Origin: Haloferax prahovense DSM 18310
GTDB taxonomy: Archaea > Halobacteriota > Halobacteria > Halobacteriales > Haloferacaceae
DNA: 64,000 nt
Assembly (NCBI RefSeq): GCF_000336815.1
Contig: NZ_AOLG01000008.1
Coordinates: 225,336-289,335, forward strand
Direction of reading: 5' to 3'
The notes under the pieces were generated by a model that did no database searches, had not been told where the DNA came from, and saw only the letters and a list, made by a program, of their open reading frames with translations. Shown one piece after another: positions 55,177-63,689 of the stretch (its first letter is position 1; each line of letters starts with the position of its first letter). The position numbers were made by a program, and so were the translations under genes.

Positions 55177-57285
55177 ATGGCGCAGGCCCCCCAGAACCGA
55201 GACCTGACGGAGCGGTTCATCGAGTTCTACCGCAACTACTATCGAGAGGAAATCGGAAAACTCGCACAGCAGTACCCGAAGGAAAAGCGGTCGCTGTACA
55301 TCGATTACGACGACCTCTATCGGTTCGACGCGGAACTCGCAGACGACTATATCACGAAGCCCGGCCAGTTCCAAGAGTACGCGGAGGAGGCCCTGCGCCT
55401 GTTCGACCTCCCCGCGGACGTGAAGCTCGGTCAGGCGCACGTCCGGATGCGCAACCTCCCCGAGACGGTCGATATCCGGAACATCCGGGTCAACGACGAC
55501 CACATCGGGACGCTCATCTCGGTGCAGGGAATCGTCCGCAAGGCGACCGACGTGCGCCCGAAAATCACGGAGGCCGCCTTCGAGTGCCAGCGCTGCGGGA
55601 CGATGAGCTACATCCCGCAGGGCGACGGCGGCTTTCAGGAACCACACGAGTGTCAGGGGTGCGAGCGTCAGGGGCCGTTCCGCATCGACTTCGACCAGTC
55701 GAACTTCATCGACTCCCAGAAGCTGCGCGTCCAGGAGTCCCCCGAGGGCCTGCGCGGGGGCGAGACGCCGCAGAGCATCGACATCAACCTCTCGGACGAC
55801 GTGACCGGCAAAGTCACCGCCGGCGACCACGTCACCGCGGTCGGCATCCTCCACATCGAACAGCAGACCTCGGGCAACGAGAAGACGCCCGTCTTCGACT
55901 ACTACATGGAGGGCATCTCGCTCACCATCGAGGACGAGGAGTTCGAGGACATGGAGATATCCGACGAGGACGTGGCCGAAATCGTCGAACTCTCGAACGA
56001 CCCGGCCATCTACGAGAAGATGGTCGAGTCCGTCGCGCCCGCCATCTACGGCTACGAGCAGGAGAAGATGGCCATGATTCTCCAACTGTTCTCGGGCGTC
56101 ACGAAACACCTGCCCGACGGGTCGCGGATTCGCGGCGACCTGCACATGCTGCTGATAGGGGACCCCGGAACTGGCAAATCGCAGATGTTATCATATATCC
56201 GACATATTGCTCCCCGCTCGGTCTACACGTCCGGTAAGGGTTCGTCCTCGGCGGGTCTCACCGCCGCCGCCGTCCGCGACGACTTCGGCGACGGCCAGCA
56301 GTGGACGCTCGAAGCCGGCGCGCTCGTCCTCGCGGACAAGGGTATCGCGGCGGTCGACGAGCTGGACAAGATGCGGCCCGAGGACCGCTCCGCGATGCAC
56401 GAGGGGCTCGAACAACAGCAGATTTCGGTCTCCAAGGCCGGCATCAACGCGACGCTGAAGTCGCGGTGTTCGCTCCTCGGCGCGGCGAACCCGAAGTACG
56501 GCCGCTTCGACCAGTACGAGCCAATCGGCGAGCAGATCGACCTCGAACCCGCGCTCATCTCCCGGTTCGACCTCATCTTCACGGTCACGGACGACCCCGA
56601 CCCCGACGAGGACTCCAAGCTCGCGGACCACATCCTCAAGACCAACTACGCGGGCGAGCTGAACACCCAGCGGACGAACGTCGCCAACTCCGAGTTCACG
56701 GAACAGCAGGTCGACGCCGTCACCGACGAGGTCGCGCCCACCATCGACGCGGAGCTCCTCCGCAAGTACATCGCCTACGCGAAGCGCACCTGCTACCCGA
56801 CCATGACCGACGAGGCCAAGCAGGTCATCCGCGACTTCTACGTGGACTTCCGCGCCCGCGGTGCCGACGAGGACGCGCCCGTCCCCGTGACCGCCCGGAA
56901 GCTCGAAGCGCTCGTCCGGCTCGGCGAGGCGTCCGCTCGCGTCCGCCTCTCGGACAAGGTGACCCGCGAGGACGCAGAGCGCGTCACGGGCATCGTCGAG
57001 TCCTGCCTGCGCGACATCGGCATGGACCCGGAAACCGGCGAGTTCGACGCCGACATCGTCGAGACCGGCCGCTCGAAGACCCAGCGCGACCGCATCAAGA
57101 ACCTGCTCGAACTCATCCGCACCATGCAGGAAGAGTACGAGGAGGGAGCGCCCCACGAGGAGGTCCTCGAACGCGCCAACAGCGAGCTGAACATGGACGA
57201 GAAGACGGTCAACGACCAGCTGGACAAGCTCAAGATGAAAGGCGACATCTACGAGCCCCGCGGCGACGTGTACCGCGCGACCTGA
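55177..57285 (+). CDS. mcm: Replicative DNA helicase MCM
   Basis: 702 residues, homohexameric 3'-5' helicase at the fork. N-terminal zinc finger CQRCG...CQGCE; AAA+ core with Walker A GDPGTGKSQ (Lys334), Walker B VDELDKM, arginine finger LISRFDLIF; C-terminal winged helix (DEKTVNDQLDKLKMKGDIY). No intein, though the codons after Walker A are strikingly AT-rich. A GGTTCTTAACCG box 25-30 bases before the ATG is the promoter. Confidence 0.98.
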   Translation: MAQAPQNRDLTERFIEFYRNYYREEIGKLAQQYPKEKRSLYIDYDDLYRFDAELADDYITKPGQFQEYAEEALRLFDLPADVKLGQAHVRMRNLPETVDIRNIRVNDDHIGTLISVQGIVRKATDVRPKITEAAFECQRCGTMSYIPQGDGGFQEPHECQGCERQGPFRIDFDQSNFIDSQKLRVQESPEGLRGGETPQSIDINLSDDVTGKVTAGDHVTAVGILHIEQQTSGNEKTPVFDYYMEGISLTIEDEEFEDMEISDEDVAEIVELSNDPAIYEKMVESVAPAIYGYEQEKMAMILQLFSGVTKHLPDGSRIRGDLHMLLIGDPGTGKSQMLSYIRHIAPRSVYTSGKGSSSAGLTAAAVRDDFGDGQQWTLEAGALVLADKGIAAVDELDKMRPEDRSAMHEGLEQQQISVSKAGINATLKSRCSLLGAANPKYGRFDQYEPIGEQIDLEPALISRFDLIFTVTDDPDPDEDSKLADHILKTNYAGELNTQRTNVANSEFTEQQVDAVTDEVAPTIDAELLRKYIAYAKRTCYPTMTDEAKQVIRDFYVDFRARGADEDAPVPVTARKLEALVRLGEASARVRLSDKVTREDAERVTGIVESCLRDIGMDPETGEFDADIVETGRSKTQRDRIKNLLELIRTMQEEYEEGAPHEEVLERANSELNMDEKTVNDQLDKLKMKGDIYEPRGDVYRAT

Positions 57286-57425
57286 GCGCCCGCCCTCGAT
57301 TTCTCGACTGTCACGAACTCCGTACTGTCCCGACTTCCACACTATCTTGGCGAGCGGACAGTCTCGAACGCGTGTCGTTTATTTGCACCAACACCCCTAT
57401 GTAATCTGAAAGTCATGTAGTACGC

Positions 57426-58529
57426 ATGAATCGTCGAGCGTATCTGGCGACCGCGGGTGCACTCTTTCTCGCGGGATGTTCGTCAGCGGACGGTGGGGAG
57501 ACGACGACGGAGGAGCCGACGACGACTGCCACGCCGACGGCGACGGAAACTCCGACTACGACCACGACTGAGGAGCCGACGACGACGACGGAGGAGCCGA
57601 CGACCGAGACGACCACGGAAGAGCCGGACAGGGTGGACCGAATTCTCGGCCTCGCCGTGGAAGACCTCGACGCTGCGGTCGAGGACTTCGCGTCCGTGGC
57701 GGGCGAAGACGGCGGCTTCCACGACCTGAACGCCACGACGCAGTTCTCGTTCGAGGACGACGCCGAGTCGCTGTACCTCGCGCGCGGCCACTTCAACACG
57801 CTCGACCAACTCGACAAGACCGACGCTCAGCGGGCGCGTCTCGGGCGTCTCCGACGCGCCTTCTGGTTCCTCTGGTGGACGGGTAAGACCCACGAGAACG
57901 CCAATCAGGCGTTCTACCGCACCAACAACGCGGTCTCCAGACTGTACGGCGAGGAGTTCAACCGAATCGACACGCAGGTCCGACAGATAGCGGAGGCGCT
58001 CGAACCGACGCGAGAGACGCTCAACAGCTTACGGCAGGAGTCGGAGGCCGACGCCCTCGACGAACTCACCGCCCTCGAACCGGCGGACTACGGGCGGAAG
58101 GTCGACTTTTTCGAGCGGGAGATCGGTCAGTTCGAGGCCTTCGCTGACGACATCGTCTCGTTCCGCGACGCGACCCGACGATTACAGGACGGGTTCGACG
58201 AGTACCTCGGCGAGAGCTACGGCGACGCCACCGGGTCGTTCTTCCGGGCGATGAGCGCGTTCGAGGACGTGAACGCGCGGGTTTCGGAACGCGACCCCGT
58301 GGCGGCAATCGCCTCCCGCTCCGAGGAGTTCGCCTGTCTCACCGACGCGATGGCGCGGGCCAGCGAGGTGCTCGACGAGGCGGCGACCGCGGGCGACAAC
58401 GACATCCCCGAAAAGCAGACCGCCCTCGAAAGCGAGGCGCGAGAGGCCTTCGCGGACTGCGACCTCGTGGCGGAGCAGTTCACGTTCGTCGCCGACTTCT
58501 TCGAGGAGCTACCGGACGAACGCTCCTGA
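57426..58529 (+). CDS. Tat-exported lipoprotein, unknown
   Basis: 367 residues. Signal MNRRAYLATAGALFLAGC has twin arginines and a lipobox ending at Cys18, so it should be exported folded by Tat and lipid-anchored. A Thr/Glu-rich stalk (residues 26-65) leads to a mostly helical domain with no recognised motif. The TTE repeats in the stalk are a common haloarchaeal surface linker. Lies 140 bases behind mcm; functional link unlikely. Confidence 0.82.
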   Translation: MNRRAYLATAGALFLAGCSSADGGETTTEEPTTTATPTATETPTTTTTEEPTTTTEEPTTETTTEEPDRVDRILGLAVEDLDAAVEDFASVAGEDGGFHDLNATTQFSFEDDAESLYLARGHFNTLDQLDKTDAQRARLGRLRRAFWFLWWTGKTHENANQAFYRTNNAVSRLYGEEFNRIDTQVRQIAEALEPTRETLNSLRQESEADALDELTALEPADYGRKVDFFEREIGQFEAFADDIVSFRDATRRLQDGFDEYLGESYGDATGSFFRAMSAFEDVNARVSERDPVAAIASRSEEFACLTDAMARASEVLDEAATAGDNDIPEKQTALESEAREAFADCDLVAEQFTFVADFFEELPDERS

Positions 58530-58617
58530 GACGGCCGTTCGACTCGCGACCGTCTGCGACCGACCCGCGCGGAACCGACGAACTTAGTGGAGCGTGCGGC
58601 GACGGGACAGACGACCG

Positions 58618-58920
58618 ATGGACCGAATCTCCGCCATCCGCAACATCGAAGACGCCATCCGCGACCTCGAATCGGGCGACGCGGACCTCGCCAGCACCGA
58701 GCGTCGCGTCGTGACCGTCCTCCGGACGTTCGCGACGGAGTTCGAAGACGACGCCGGCGACGGGACGCTCGACGCCTGGACGGCCGTCGGCGACGACCGC
58801 GCGGAGGGGCTCGTCGTCCTCGCCGCCGACGAGGTCGACGCGCGGACGCGGGTCAGAGACCTCCTTGACGAGGCGGCCGGCGACGCCGACGACGTGACGT
58901 TCTCGGTCGAGCGCGTCTGA
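58618..58920 (+). CDS. Uncharacterised protein, first gene of the MinD-linked cluster
   Basis: 100 residues, acidic. N-terminal helices (AIRNIEDAIRDLESGDADL, ERRVVTVLRTFATEFE) followed by an alpha-beta part (EGLVVLAADEVDARTRVRDLL). No known motif. ATG at 58618; an AACTTAGTGG box about 30 bases upstream is a plausible promoter. It is followed in the same direction by three more unknown genes and a MinD-family ATPase. Confidence 0.73.
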   Translation: MDRISAIRNIEDAIRDLESGDADLASTERRVVTVLRTFATEFEDDAGDGTLDAWTAVGDDRAEGLVVLAADEVDARTRVRDLLDEAAGDADDVTFSVERV

Positions 58921-59048
58921 GGCGAGACGAGTCGCGCGGAGATTCGAACTCGGGTGAGACGCCGCCGTCTCCCCTGTCTGTGACAGTCGACTGACGCGAG
59001 AGCGCCGCTGTCGAACGATTTTTCTCCCGACTCCGTGACCGAGCGTGC

Positions 59049-59387
59049 GTGCTGTTGGTCGTGACTTACTCGCAGGCGGCGCGGACGACGCTTCGGAACA
59101 TCTGTCGGACCCACGACGAGGTCGTGGTCCGTCGACTGGGTCGCGCCGCGCTCTTCGACGAGACGGAGTTGGCCGCCTTCCTCGCGCTTCGGCTTCGGGA
59201 GAAACACGACGAGGCCGTGCAAATCGAGCGAACCGAGCCGTTCAACGAGTTCGCGGCGGTCCCGGACGCGGTCCGCGAGGCCGCGGCCGCCTACGAGGAC
59301 CGCGAGTCCCCAGCGACGCCGTACAGCAAGTTCGCCTCGGGCACCGACTACCCGTCGGCCGCGGAGATGCAGCGCCGCGAGCTATGA
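59049..59387 (+). CDS. Uncharacterised protein, second gene of the MinD-linked cluster
   Basis: 112 residues from the GTG at 59049. Start LLVVTYSQAARTTLRNICRTHDEVVVRRLGRAA looks like a small alpha-beta fold with a strand then helix; the end SPATPYSKFASGTDYPS is unusual. No motif recognised. Its stop overlaps the start of the next gene by 4 bases (ATGA), so the two are translationally coupled. Confidence 0.75.
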   Translation: MLLVVTYSQAARTTLRNICRTHDEVVVRRLGRAALFDETELAAFLALRLREKHDEAVQIERTEPFNEFAAVPDAVREAAAAYEDRESPATPYSKFASGTDYPSAAEMQRREL

Positions 59388-60331
59388 GGCTTCGGCTTCC
59401 CGACGGGACCGTCCACGAAGGACCGGCTATCGACCTCGCCGACGGACCGTTCGACGTCGGTGCCGACGAGGTCGTCGCCGCGATACGGGGGGACGACGGG
59501 GACGACGGGGACGACGCGACCGGCGCGCTCCGAATCGACTGTCCGCCGCCGGGTCCCGGGTACGACCGCCTCGGTCGGATTCCCGTCTCGAAGCCGACAC
59601 CGTCCCGCGGCTGGCTCCTCGCGGCGGTCGGTCGGTCCCGCGGGCTTCGCTCTCCCGTCGCCGACGACCTCGGCCGACTCGAAGCGAAACTCGCCGAGCG
59701 CCGCGACGATGGGGTCGAAGGGGAGGCGGACGAACACGAATCCATCGACACGTCCGCGGCCGCGCTCCGCGAGGCCCGCCGCCGCGTCGCCGCCGCCGGC
59801 GAGGACGAGTCCCGACTCAGAGAGCGCGTCGCAACCCTTCGCGGTCGGGTGAACGCTCACCGAGACGCTGGCGACGACGAGGCGACTGAGACAGCGCAAT
59901 CGGAACTCGTGGAGGTCGCGACCGAACTCTCCGAGGTCGAAACCGAACGCGTCGCGGCCGAACAGCGGCTTTCGGCGCTCGAACGGGCGGCCCGAACCGA
60001 GCGAGACAGCCGCGAGGCGCGACTCAAACTCGAAGACGCGGTCGAGAACCGCCGTCGGGAGGCGCGGGCGTACTTCGCGGCCGAACTCGGCGATGCGTTC
60101 GAGGCGGCGCTCCGGAGCCTCGTGGCGACTCCGCCGCTGATGGCGACTGCGGAGTCGCCCGCCTCGGTGGCAGACCTCGAATCGGACCCCGTCGCACGCG
60201 CGCTCGCCGCCGTCCGCCTCGCCGACCTGTCCGCCCCGGTCGTCATCTCGTGCGGCCGGTTTTCGGACGCCGAGGCCGCGGCGAACTGGCTCGACGCGCC
60301 GGTCATCAGATGCCGGCCGAACGACGGGTGA
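59384..60331 (+). CDS. Coiled-coil protein, third gene of the MinD-linked cluster
   Basis: 315 residues. An N-terminal domain with DGTVHEGPAIDLADGP and a proline-rich PPPGPGYDRLG, then a long predicted coiled coil (about residues 130-225, with repeated Leu/Ala and E-R-x-x heptads), then a C-terminal alpha-beta domain ending VVISCGRFSDAEAAANWLDAP. Coiled-coil partners are typical of MinD/ParA systems. Function unknown. Confidence 0.77.
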   Translation: MRLRLPDGTVHEGPAIDLADGPFDVGADEVVAAIRGDDGDDGDDATGALRIDCPPPGPGYDRLGRIPVSKPTPSRGWLLAAVGRSRGLRSPVADDLGRLEAKLAERRDDGVEGEADEHESIDTSAAALREARRRVAAAGEDESRLRERVATLRGRVNAHRDAGDDEATETAQSELVEVATELSEVETERVAAEQRLSALERAARTERDSREARLKLEDAVENRRREARAYFAAELGDAFEAALRSLVATPPLMATAESPASVADLESDPVARALAAVRLADLSAPVVISCGRFSDAEAAANWLDAPVIRCRPNDG

Positions 60332-60382
60332 GCGAGCCACACCGGGCGTTGATTTATATACGAAGCGGCGGCCAGCCCCGCC

Positions 60383-61273
60383 ATGCACTCCGATATCGAC
60401 GTGACCGTAGACGACGGCGTCGCCCTCGTCTCGGTCCGAGTCCACAACGACGCGCCGGTCGACCGGCGCGTCAGGCTTCGCAACCGACTCGACGGGTCGG
60501 TGCTCCCGCCGCGTCGCGCCGGCGTCCCCGAAGCCGGATGGGACGACGACGGGTTCGAAGGCGTCGTCCCCGCGAGTTCGACGGTCGCGCTCGGCTACGC
60601 CGTCTCCCCGTCGTCGACGGCCGACCGCGACGCCGCCGCCACCGACTTCGACGCTCGACCCGGGTGCGCGGTCGATATCGACGTACTCGGCCGCGCCGAC
60701 GGGTCGGAGCAGGCCACCGGTTCGACCCCCGAAGACGCGGTTCGAACGCTCGGTTCGGCGCGACCGCCGGCCGATGCAGTTCCCGTCTCTTCTGACCTGC
60801 CGCCGACGACGCGGGAGTCGGAGACGCCCGAACCGACACCTAGCACGACGAGCGACGCGTCAGATGGCGAGCGCCGCGAGCCCCTTCCGAGTCCCGCATC
60901 ACAGACCCACTCCGAACGTCCCGAACCGTCCGAACAGCCCACGGACGCCGACGTGTCGGCGGCGGTCGGGACTTCCGAGGAACGCGGCCGCGAGACTGAG
61001 CAGTCGCTCGGGTCGGAGCCACTGGAGCCGCCGGAGCCACTGGAGTCGCTCGCGGCGTTCGAGCGTCGCATCGACCTCGCCGAGCGACTGGACGGCGCGT
61101 CGGTCGCGGCCGCCGCGGCGGCGCTCTCAGAGGCCGACGCCGGCGTCGAGGCGCTCGAATCGCTCGATTCTGACCGGGAGCGCCTTCGCCGGCTAGCGGC
61201 GCGCGCGACGGCGCTCGCGGACCGCGCCGCCGACGCCGACCCCGACGTGGACGCGCTCCGGAGGCTCGCGTGA
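60383..61273 (+). CDS. Protein with beta domain, Ser/Pro linker and helical tail, fourth gene
   Basis: 296 residues. N-terminal beta-rich domain (DVTVDDGVALVSVRVHNDAPVDRRV, like a small immunoglobulin-type fold), a disordered Ser/Pro/Glu linker (about 110-215) and a helical end (FERRIDLAERLDGASVAAAA). It overlaps the MinD-family gene by 4 bases (GTGA). The end helices may bind the ATPase, by analogy with other Min partners; this is inference. Confidence 0.77.
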   Translation: MHSDIDVTVDDGVALVSVRVHNDAPVDRRVRLRNRLDGSVLPPRRAGVPEAGWDDDGFEGVVPASSTVALGYAVSPSSTADRDAAATDFDARPGCAVDIDVLGRADGSEQATGSTPEDAVRTLGSARPPADAVPVSSDLPPTTRESETPEPTPSTTSDASDGERREPLPSPASQTHSERPEPSEQPTDADVSAAVGTSEERGRETEQSLGSEPLEPPEPLESLAAFERRIDLAERLDGASVAAAAAALSEADAGVEALESLDSDRERLRRLAARATALADRAADADPDVDALRRLA

Positions 61274-61932
61274 TTCTCGCGGTCGTCTCCGGGAAGGGCG
61301 GCGTCGGGAAGTCGACGCTGTCGTTCGAACTCGCGGCGGAACTGGGCGCGGTCGTCGTCGACGCCGACCTCGGGATGGCAAACCTCCCGTACGCGCCCGG
61401 TCCAGACCTCCACGACGTGCTCGCGGGGCGCGCGGACCCGCTCGAAGCCGTCCGCTCGAGCGGCCCGGTCTCGATTCTGCCGTGCGGTCGGACGCTCGCC
61501 GGTGCGCGGGCGGCCGACGTGCGCCTCCTCGCCGACGCGCTTCACGCGGTCGAAGCGGCCTACGGCGACGTGGTCGTGGACTGCCCCGCGGGGATGCGCG
61601 CCGACGCCGGCGTTCCTCTCACTATTGCCGACGCCTGCCTCGTGGTCGCGTCGCCCAAGGGGTACGCGCTGGCCGACGCGGTGCGGACCCGCGAGCTCGC
61701 GCGCGAACTCGACTGCGGGCTCGCCGCCGTCGCGGTCAACCGCGTCGTCGACGAGGTGCCGCTCGACGCCTTCGCTGACGTGCTCGGCGCGCCGGCGACG
61801 GCGGTCCCCGCGGACTCTCGACTGGCCGAGGCGGTCGAGCGGTTCGAACCGGTCGTCGCGTCGTCGCCGAAGAGCCTTCCCAGTAGTCGCGTTCGAGAAC
61901 TCGCGGACGCGGTTCGCGTAAGCGGTCGGTAG
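61270..61932 (+). CDS. minD: MinD/ParA-family ATPase
   Basis: 220 residues from the GTG at 61270. Deviant Walker A ILAVVSGKGGVGKSTLSFEL with the signature first lysine, switch I VVVDADLGMANLPY, and Walker B VVVDCPAGM. It lacks a clear C-terminal amphipathic helix, so membrane binding may depend on a partner. Archaeal MinD homologues place chemoreceptors and archaella at cell poles (MinD2 and MinD4 in Haloferax); this paralogue's role is not established. Last gene of the cluster. Confidence 0.9.
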   Translation: MILAVVSGKGGVGKSTLSFELAAELGAVVVDADLGMANLPYAPGPDLHDVLAGRADPLEAVRSSGPVSILPCGRTLAGARAADVRLLADALHAVEAAYGDVVVDCPAGMRADAGVPLTIADACLVVASPKGYALADAVRTRELARELDCGLAAVAVNRVVDEVPLDAFADVLGAPATAVPADSRLAEAVERFEPVVASSPKSLPSSRVRELADAVRVSGR

Positions 61933-62036
61933 AAACGTCGTCTCGTCTTCGGTCCGTTCGTGCGGACGCAGTTCGATTCTCGCGTCTTCCTCGCCGTCGT
62001 CTCAGTTAGCGAGTCTCGTCGCCTGTCGGCGTCGGC

Positions 62037-62903
62037 TCACTCGCGGAGCGCCACGTACGTCTTGCGGAGCGTTACGGGCGTCACGTCGGCCACGTCGGCG
62101 GCCTCGGCCTGCGTGCAGTCTTCGCCGCGGTCGCGAGCCGCGGTGTAGAGACACGCCGCGGCGACGCCGCAGGGGTTCTTGCCGCCAACGACGCCCTCCT
62201 CGCGGGCTTCGGCGACGTACTCGCGCGCCCGGCGCTCGGTGTCGCTGTCGAGGTCGAGCTTGGTCGCGAACCGCGGCAGGTACTCGGTCGGGTCGGCGGG
62301 CGCGACGGGGAGGCCGAGGTCGCGGTTGAGCGCGCCGTAGGCCGCTTGATGTTCCGCCTCAGTGGCCTTCGACACGTCGCAGACCTCCTCGACGCTCCGG
62401 GAGACGCCGGCGACGCGGCAGGCGGCGTAGACGCAGGCCGCGGCGAACCCTTCGAGCGAGCGCCCGCGCAAGAGGTCCTCGTTCTGGGCGGACTCGAACA
62501 GCGAACACGCCTGGTCGCGGATGTGGTTCGGGAGCGACAGCGCGCTCGTCACGCGGCGAATCTCGGTGAAGGCGTACACCTGATTGCGCTCGCGCTTGGT
62601 CGAGATGCGAGCGCGATTGTGCTGGCGGCGCATGCGGGCGAACTGCCGGCGCTTGCGACCCTTGATACGCGTCGAGCGACCGATTTCGGTCGACAGGCCG
62701 CGGTCGTGGCGCGAGCGGGTGAGCGGCGCGCCGGTGCGGGCGGGGTTCCGGTCGTCGTCGGCGAACGAGCGCCACTCGGGGCCGTGGTCGATGCGGTACT
62801 CCGAGACGACGAGACCGCAGTCGGTACAGACCGTCTCGCCGGCTTCGAAACCGAGGTGTCCGTCGCATTCGGGGCAACCCTGGGGGGAACGTGCTTCGCT
62901 CAT
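62037..62903 (-). CDS. tfb: Transcription initiation factor TFB
   Basis: 288 residues. Zinc ribbon CPECDGHLGFEAGETVCTDCG, a B-reader/linker region, then two cyclin-like repeats (KFxxRI-type helices ending around LSLPNHIRDQACSLFESAQ and FATKLDLDSDTERRAREYVA). TFB bridges TBP-bound DNA and RNA polymerase. Haloarchaea use several TFBs; the shorter N-terminal linker here should be compared among them. ATG at 62903. Confidence 0.95.
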   Translation of the reverse strand: MSEARSPQGCPECDGHLGFEAGETVCTDCGLVVSEYRIDHGPEWRSFADDDRNPARTGAPLTRSRHDRGLSTEIGRSTRIKGRKRRQFARMRRQHNRARISTKRERNQVYAFTEIRRVTSALSLPNHIRDQACSLFESAQNEDLLRGRSLEGFAAACVYAACRVAGVSRSVEEVCDVSKATEAEHQAAYGALNRDLGLPVAPADPTEYLPRFATKLDLDSDTERRAREYVAEAREEGVVGGKNPCGVAAACLYTAARDRGEDCTQAEAADVADVTPVTLRKTYVALRE

Positions 62904-62930
62904 CACAATTGAAAATTGGTCGCGAACGGG

Positions 62931-62938
62931 TATTTAAA
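62931..62938 (-). promoter_or_regulatory. TATA box of tfb
   Basis: TATTTAAA (reverse strand TTTAAATA) lies 28-35 bases before the TFB start. Nearby CAATT-GAA-AATTG (62906-62918) is a short inverted repeat just upstream of the ATG, possibly an operator. Confidence 0.6.
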
Positions 62939-63040
62939 CACGGGTTGAATCGGGTGTATAACCCCGATTGCTGCCGCTAGAGCCTACCGATAACCGGTGG
63001 GTTACAGACTCAATTTTGATACTGATTAGGAACGCTTTTA

Positions 63041-63063
63041 CTCGGTAGGTGCGGACCACCGAG
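63041..63063. promoter_or_regulatory. Inverted repeat just before the HTH-like gene
   Basis: CTCGGT and ACCGAG form a perfect 6+6 inverted repeat with an 11-base spacer, ending 2 bases before the ATG at 63066. A CTTTTACT box (about 63034-63041) lies directly upstream. The arrangement fits repression at the transcription start, perhaps by the gene's own product. Confidence 0.45.
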
Positions 63064-63065
63064 CG

Positions 63066-63587
63066 ATGGGACTGTCGGATATCGCCGCCGCGTTAGAGAC
63101 GACGACGACTGAACAGCGCTCGCGCTGCGTTCCGACTGTCGACGACACCGGTGTTTCCCTCCGCGAGCGCTTCGAGGCGCACGCAGACGCGCTCCCCTGT
63201 GCGCCTGCGGCCGCGGAGCGGGTTGTCGAAGCACACGGGTCGGGCACGTCAGTCGGCGAGAGCGCGAGCGACGCAGGCGTCGCTCCGGTCACGGCGGCGA
63301 AAGTCTTGCACCGTTGCGGCGAAGCGGGCGTGATTCCCCTCGCACCCGAGGCGCGACGCATCGTCCGCGATTGGATCGACGGACGAATCTCGCGCGCCGA
63401 CGCGCTCGCGCTCACCGGCGCGGAGCCGTCGGAGTTCGCACTCGCGACGTACGTCGAGACGCACGACCCCATCGACCCCCTCGTCGAAGCCGTCGAGGGC
63501 GCGCTGACCGACCGCACCGACGCGGCCGTCGCGAAGCGCGACTCGCTGGCCGAGACCATGAGTTCGGTCACCGACATGCAGTTCTGA
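63066..63587 (+). CDS. HTH-like haloarchaeal protein divergent from tfb
   Basis: 173 residues. A helix-turn-helix-like segment GTSVGESASDAGVAPVTAAKVLHRCG (residues about 58-83) is visible; the rest is helical with many acidic residues (RRIVRDWIDGRISRADALALTG). Divergent from tfb with 162 bases between starts and its own inverted repeat at the start. It might regulate itself or the neighbouring tfb; no name is known. Confidence 0.75.
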   Translation: MGLSDIAAALETTTTEQRSRCVPTVDDTGVSLRERFEAHADALPCAPAAAERVVEAHGSGTSVGESASDAGVAPVTAAKVLHRCGEAGVIPLAPEARRIVRDWIDGRISRADALALTGAEPSEFALATYVETHDPIDPLVEAVEGALTDRTDAAVAKRDSLAETMSSVTDMQF

Positions 63588-63689
63588 CGCGGGACACGCC
63601 TCCCCACCTCCCGTTTTCACGCTCGCGAGCGGCGGCGCTCACCAGCCGTCCGTCTGTACTCTCGAAACTCGCTCGGCGCGTCGCGCGAT

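Noticed and set aside
55177-57285. Search for an intein in mcm
   Set aside because: The frame is continuous at normal length of 702 residues, so no intein is present; only the codon anomaly remains.
58935-58965. A reverse-strand TTCGAATC resembling a tRNA T-loop
   Set aside because: The flanking bases do not form a 5-pair T-stem, and no acceptor, D or anticodon arm could be found.
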